NCBI RefSeq assembly: GCF_041296385.1
Contig: NC_091033.1
Span: 15,954,501-16,018,500, forward strand
Length of the DNA: 64,000 bases
Reading direction: 5' to 3'
Source: Aphelocoma coerulescens
Lineage: Eukaryota > Chordata > Aves > Passeriformes > Corvidae
The notes under the pieces are model-generated. The model saw only the letters and a list, made by a program, of their open reading frames with translations, had not been told where the DNA came from and ran no database searches. The position numbers and the translations under genes are program-made. Within the stretch, counting starts at the first letter, position 1, and the number at the start of each line of letters is the position of its first letter. Positions 62,050-64,000 of this stretch are shown one piece after another.

Positions 62050-62184
62050 AATCTGATTGGCTCAGTTGGTTAGAGCATGGTACTAATAACACCGTGGTTC
62101 GATCCCTTATAGACCTTTCACTTCAGAGTTGGAGTTCATGATCTTTGTGGCTTATTTCCAACTCAGAATATTCTGTGATTCTGA
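62050..62184 (+). mobile_element. tRNA-Ile/CR1 SINE (TguSINE1-like)
   Basis: The head resembles tRNA-Ile: an A box TTGGCTCAGTTGG at 62057-62069, an anticodon-loop CTAATAAC with AAT at 62085-62087, and a B box GGTTCGATCCC at 62096-62106. The tail has a GATCTTTGTGG segment, then TTCCAACTCAGAATATTC and TGTGATTCTG, essentially the 3' end of the CR1 copy at 21285-21529. Such chimeras, a tRNA-derived head that uses CR1 reverse transcriptase through a borrowed tail, are known from zebra finch. The tRNA part lacks a proper acceptor stem and is not a tRNA gene. Confidence 0.85.
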
Positions 62185-62480
62185 GACTGGCAAAAGTATC
62201 TTCTTAAGTGTCTACTTTTCTCACACCTACAATTGCTTTGTATATCAATTAATTTAACACTAATAATCCAGATCATATTCTGGAAAAACCCATTTTGGAA
62301 CCGGACTATTTCTGTACTCTTGCATTATGGAAAGATACTGAGATTTCTGAACAGTTATCCTTTGAGTGTATTGTAACCACAACTAACTGAATGTGAGAAC
62401 ATTAATGTTCTTTTACTCATGAACTTTTGCTATAACCTTATAACCTAAGTTCTTAAAATTAGGGTTTTATATTTTCCCAG

Positions 62481-62628
62481 AATCATAGAATCACAGTATT
62501 ATTTGGGTTGGAAGGGACCTTACAGATGATCTTGTTCCAACTCCACTGCCATGGGCAAGGATGCCTTCCATTAGATCAGCTTGCTCAGAGCCCCATCAAC
62601 CTGACCTTGAACACTTCCAGGAATGGGA
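62481..62628 (-). mobile_element. CR1 LINE, 5'-truncated 3' end, minus strand
   Basis: The plus strand begins AATCATAGAATCACAG, the reverse complement of the CR1 terminal octamers, followed by TTTGGGTTGGAAGGGACCTT, AGATGATCTTGTTCCAACTC, CTGCCATGGGCAAGGATGCC and GACCTTGAACACTTCCAG. These are typical of avian CR1 copies. Only about 150 bases remain. The subfamily differs from the 21.3-kb copy. Confidence 0.95.
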
Positions 62629-62639
62629 ATTTTATGCTG

Positions 62640-62976
62640 ACAATTATTGATAGAGGCAAATGGTATTGAGAATCTAGAATGGGTATGTATCTCTAATATT
62701 AGATACCCGTTTTGCATGCTTGTGTGTACAGTTTATATATTTTTAATAGATTTACTTACTACAGTAACAGATTAAAAACGGGAGTTTCAGGGATTTTATT
62801 TTTCTTTAGATGTGTTTAGCTTCGCCTTTCTGCAAGTGTAATACATTGATCTCTACTAATATGTGTTTCTTATGGATACTGGAACTTCATATACAGTGTT
62901 TAAAATGATCGACATTAGAAATATATACTCCTCTGGTTTTAGCCTACTTAAACTAGGAAATCTCTGTGTGTTTGTA

Positions 62977-63012
<36 letters not shown>

Positions 63013-64000
63013 ACATATAGAAGTTAGGCTTGGCTTTTAATTTTTGACAGCTTCATACACCCAGTCACTAAAATTGGTCTAGCAAGATTGTTCTGATATG
63101 CAGGAAATGTATTCTTCATTGTTCTGCTTGAGTAAACATTCTGTTGGTCCCTGCTATTTTGGGTATTTTGGTCTCTTTTGATACTTGTCTTTTTTTTTCT
63201 CCTTTTTCTGTTTTATTTTCTCTGCATCTCTGCCCCATGTGTACACTGGATGCTTGAAAAATACAAGAGTTTCAAAACAGAGAGGAACCCTTTAGGCCAG
63301 AATTAATTGGTATTTTTGGCTTGTAACACAAGGATTTATGGCAAATATTATATTCCTTGCAGATCTGTGCTATCTACACTGGTAATATATACAATTGCAC
63401 TTCATCAGAGTGAATGAAAGTTTGTTTTCCTTTGGCTGTAGGTAGTATGTGAGAGACACCATCAGTCAGTATCAGAAACTTGTACATCGGACATGCCTCT
63501 GAATGCCAGCTTTCTTGGGATGCAAGAACCGGATGACATTTCATTTGTGAAGTCTTTTTCTTATTATTTTTGTACATAGTTTCTTGCATGATAGTAGGTG
63601 ATGATGCAGGGGACAAAGACAAAATAAAAATTTTAACTGTGGCACATGATACATACAGAAAGGACAAGGAAGTGGAATTAAACCACTGTGCAGAAAGATA
63701 AATAACACCAATTAAATATTGCTTCATTTCTGAAAATATTCTAATACTGGGGTGTTAATTTTTAAGAAAATGCAGCTGTCCTCAGATATGAGTAGTATTT
63801 GTTGCAGCAGGAGCAATTTTTTAGTAGTATGGCTGAACTAAATCTCTTGAAATAGCCAAAATACAATGGATATAAATCACTTTCCTAGTGTTGCAGTGAC
63901 ACAAAAAACTCCCCAGTCCTGCATGGACGTTTCAGTTAATGTAGATTTCAGGTCAAAGTGTTTTCAATAAAAGAAGTATAGAAAAAAATCTACTCTTTTT
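62640..64000 (+). other. Presumed intron to the window edge
   Basis: No exon recognised. It holds a TG/TA microsatellite near 62976-63012 and T-rich tracts near 63188. The 117-codon minus-strand frame at 63727-63374 has no identifiable domain. Confidence 0.5.
62976..63012. repeat. Compound microsatellite (TG)n(TA)n
   Basis: About 11 TG units run directly into about 7 TA units. It is likely to vary in length between individuals. Confidence 0.97.

Noticed and set aside
62050..62110. Possible tRNA-Ile gene
   Set aside because: A and B boxes are present, but the acceptor stem is not formed and a CR1-like tail follows, so it is the head of a SINE.
1..64000. CRISPR arrays, bacterial operons, phage genes or rRNA
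   Set aside because: No regularly spaced repeats, no dense coding, and no conserved rRNA segments. The window is vertebrate nuclear DNA.

Overview
This window looks like AT-rich nuclear DNA from a bird, most likely a songbird. The organism call rests on repeats, not on a recognised protein. There are two CR1 LINE 3' ends, one carrying the typical doubled ATTCTGTG-type terminus. There is a tRNA-Ile-headed SINE whose tail matches the local CR1 end, as in the passerine TguSINE1 family. There are also three solo LTRs of avian ERV type, each bounded by an exact target-site duplication found by reading the flanks: 6 bp, 6 bp and 5 bp. Intron-like splice signals, CpG islands and microsatellites confirm a vertebrate genome. 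I see no bacterial genes, operons, CRISPR arrays or phage genes.

Layout. Positions 1-3000 are unremarkable AT-rich DNA. A compact CpG-rich segment at about 3.4-3.8 kb carries a TCTCGCGAGA element, a CRE-like site and a 57-bp-spaced internal duplication; it is probably a promoter, perhaps for a minus-strand transcript. Between 9.8 and 16.3 kb there are three exon-like segments on the plus strand with good donor sites, none of which I can name. Two ERVK-type solo LTRs lie in opposite orientation at 15.55-16.17 kb and 17.97-18.40 kb. Old MIR-like fragments occur near 19.2 and 39.4 kb, a CR1 3' end at 21.3-21.5 kb, and a 1.3-kb ERVL-type solo LTR with a very GC-rich core at 29.7-31.0 kb.

A strong CpG island at about 38.5-39.2 kb marks the promoter and first, apparently noncoding, exon of a plus-strand gene, with a GTGAGT donor at 38936. 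A second well-formed noncoding exon at 58965-59031 lies 20 kb downstream. The right 25 kb is therefore best read as the long first introns of a gene whose coding sequence lies beyond base 64000. Near the right end are the tRNA-Ile/CR1 SINE, a minus-strand CR1 fragment and a TG/TA microsatellite.

No complete protein-coding gene can be supported. The open reading frames are short and almost all look like chance frames, including the longest ones, which sit in the stop-poor CpG islands. I found no convincing new biological system. The best leads are the exon-like segments, the dated LTR insertions, the CpG-rich LTR core and a few perfect hairpins.
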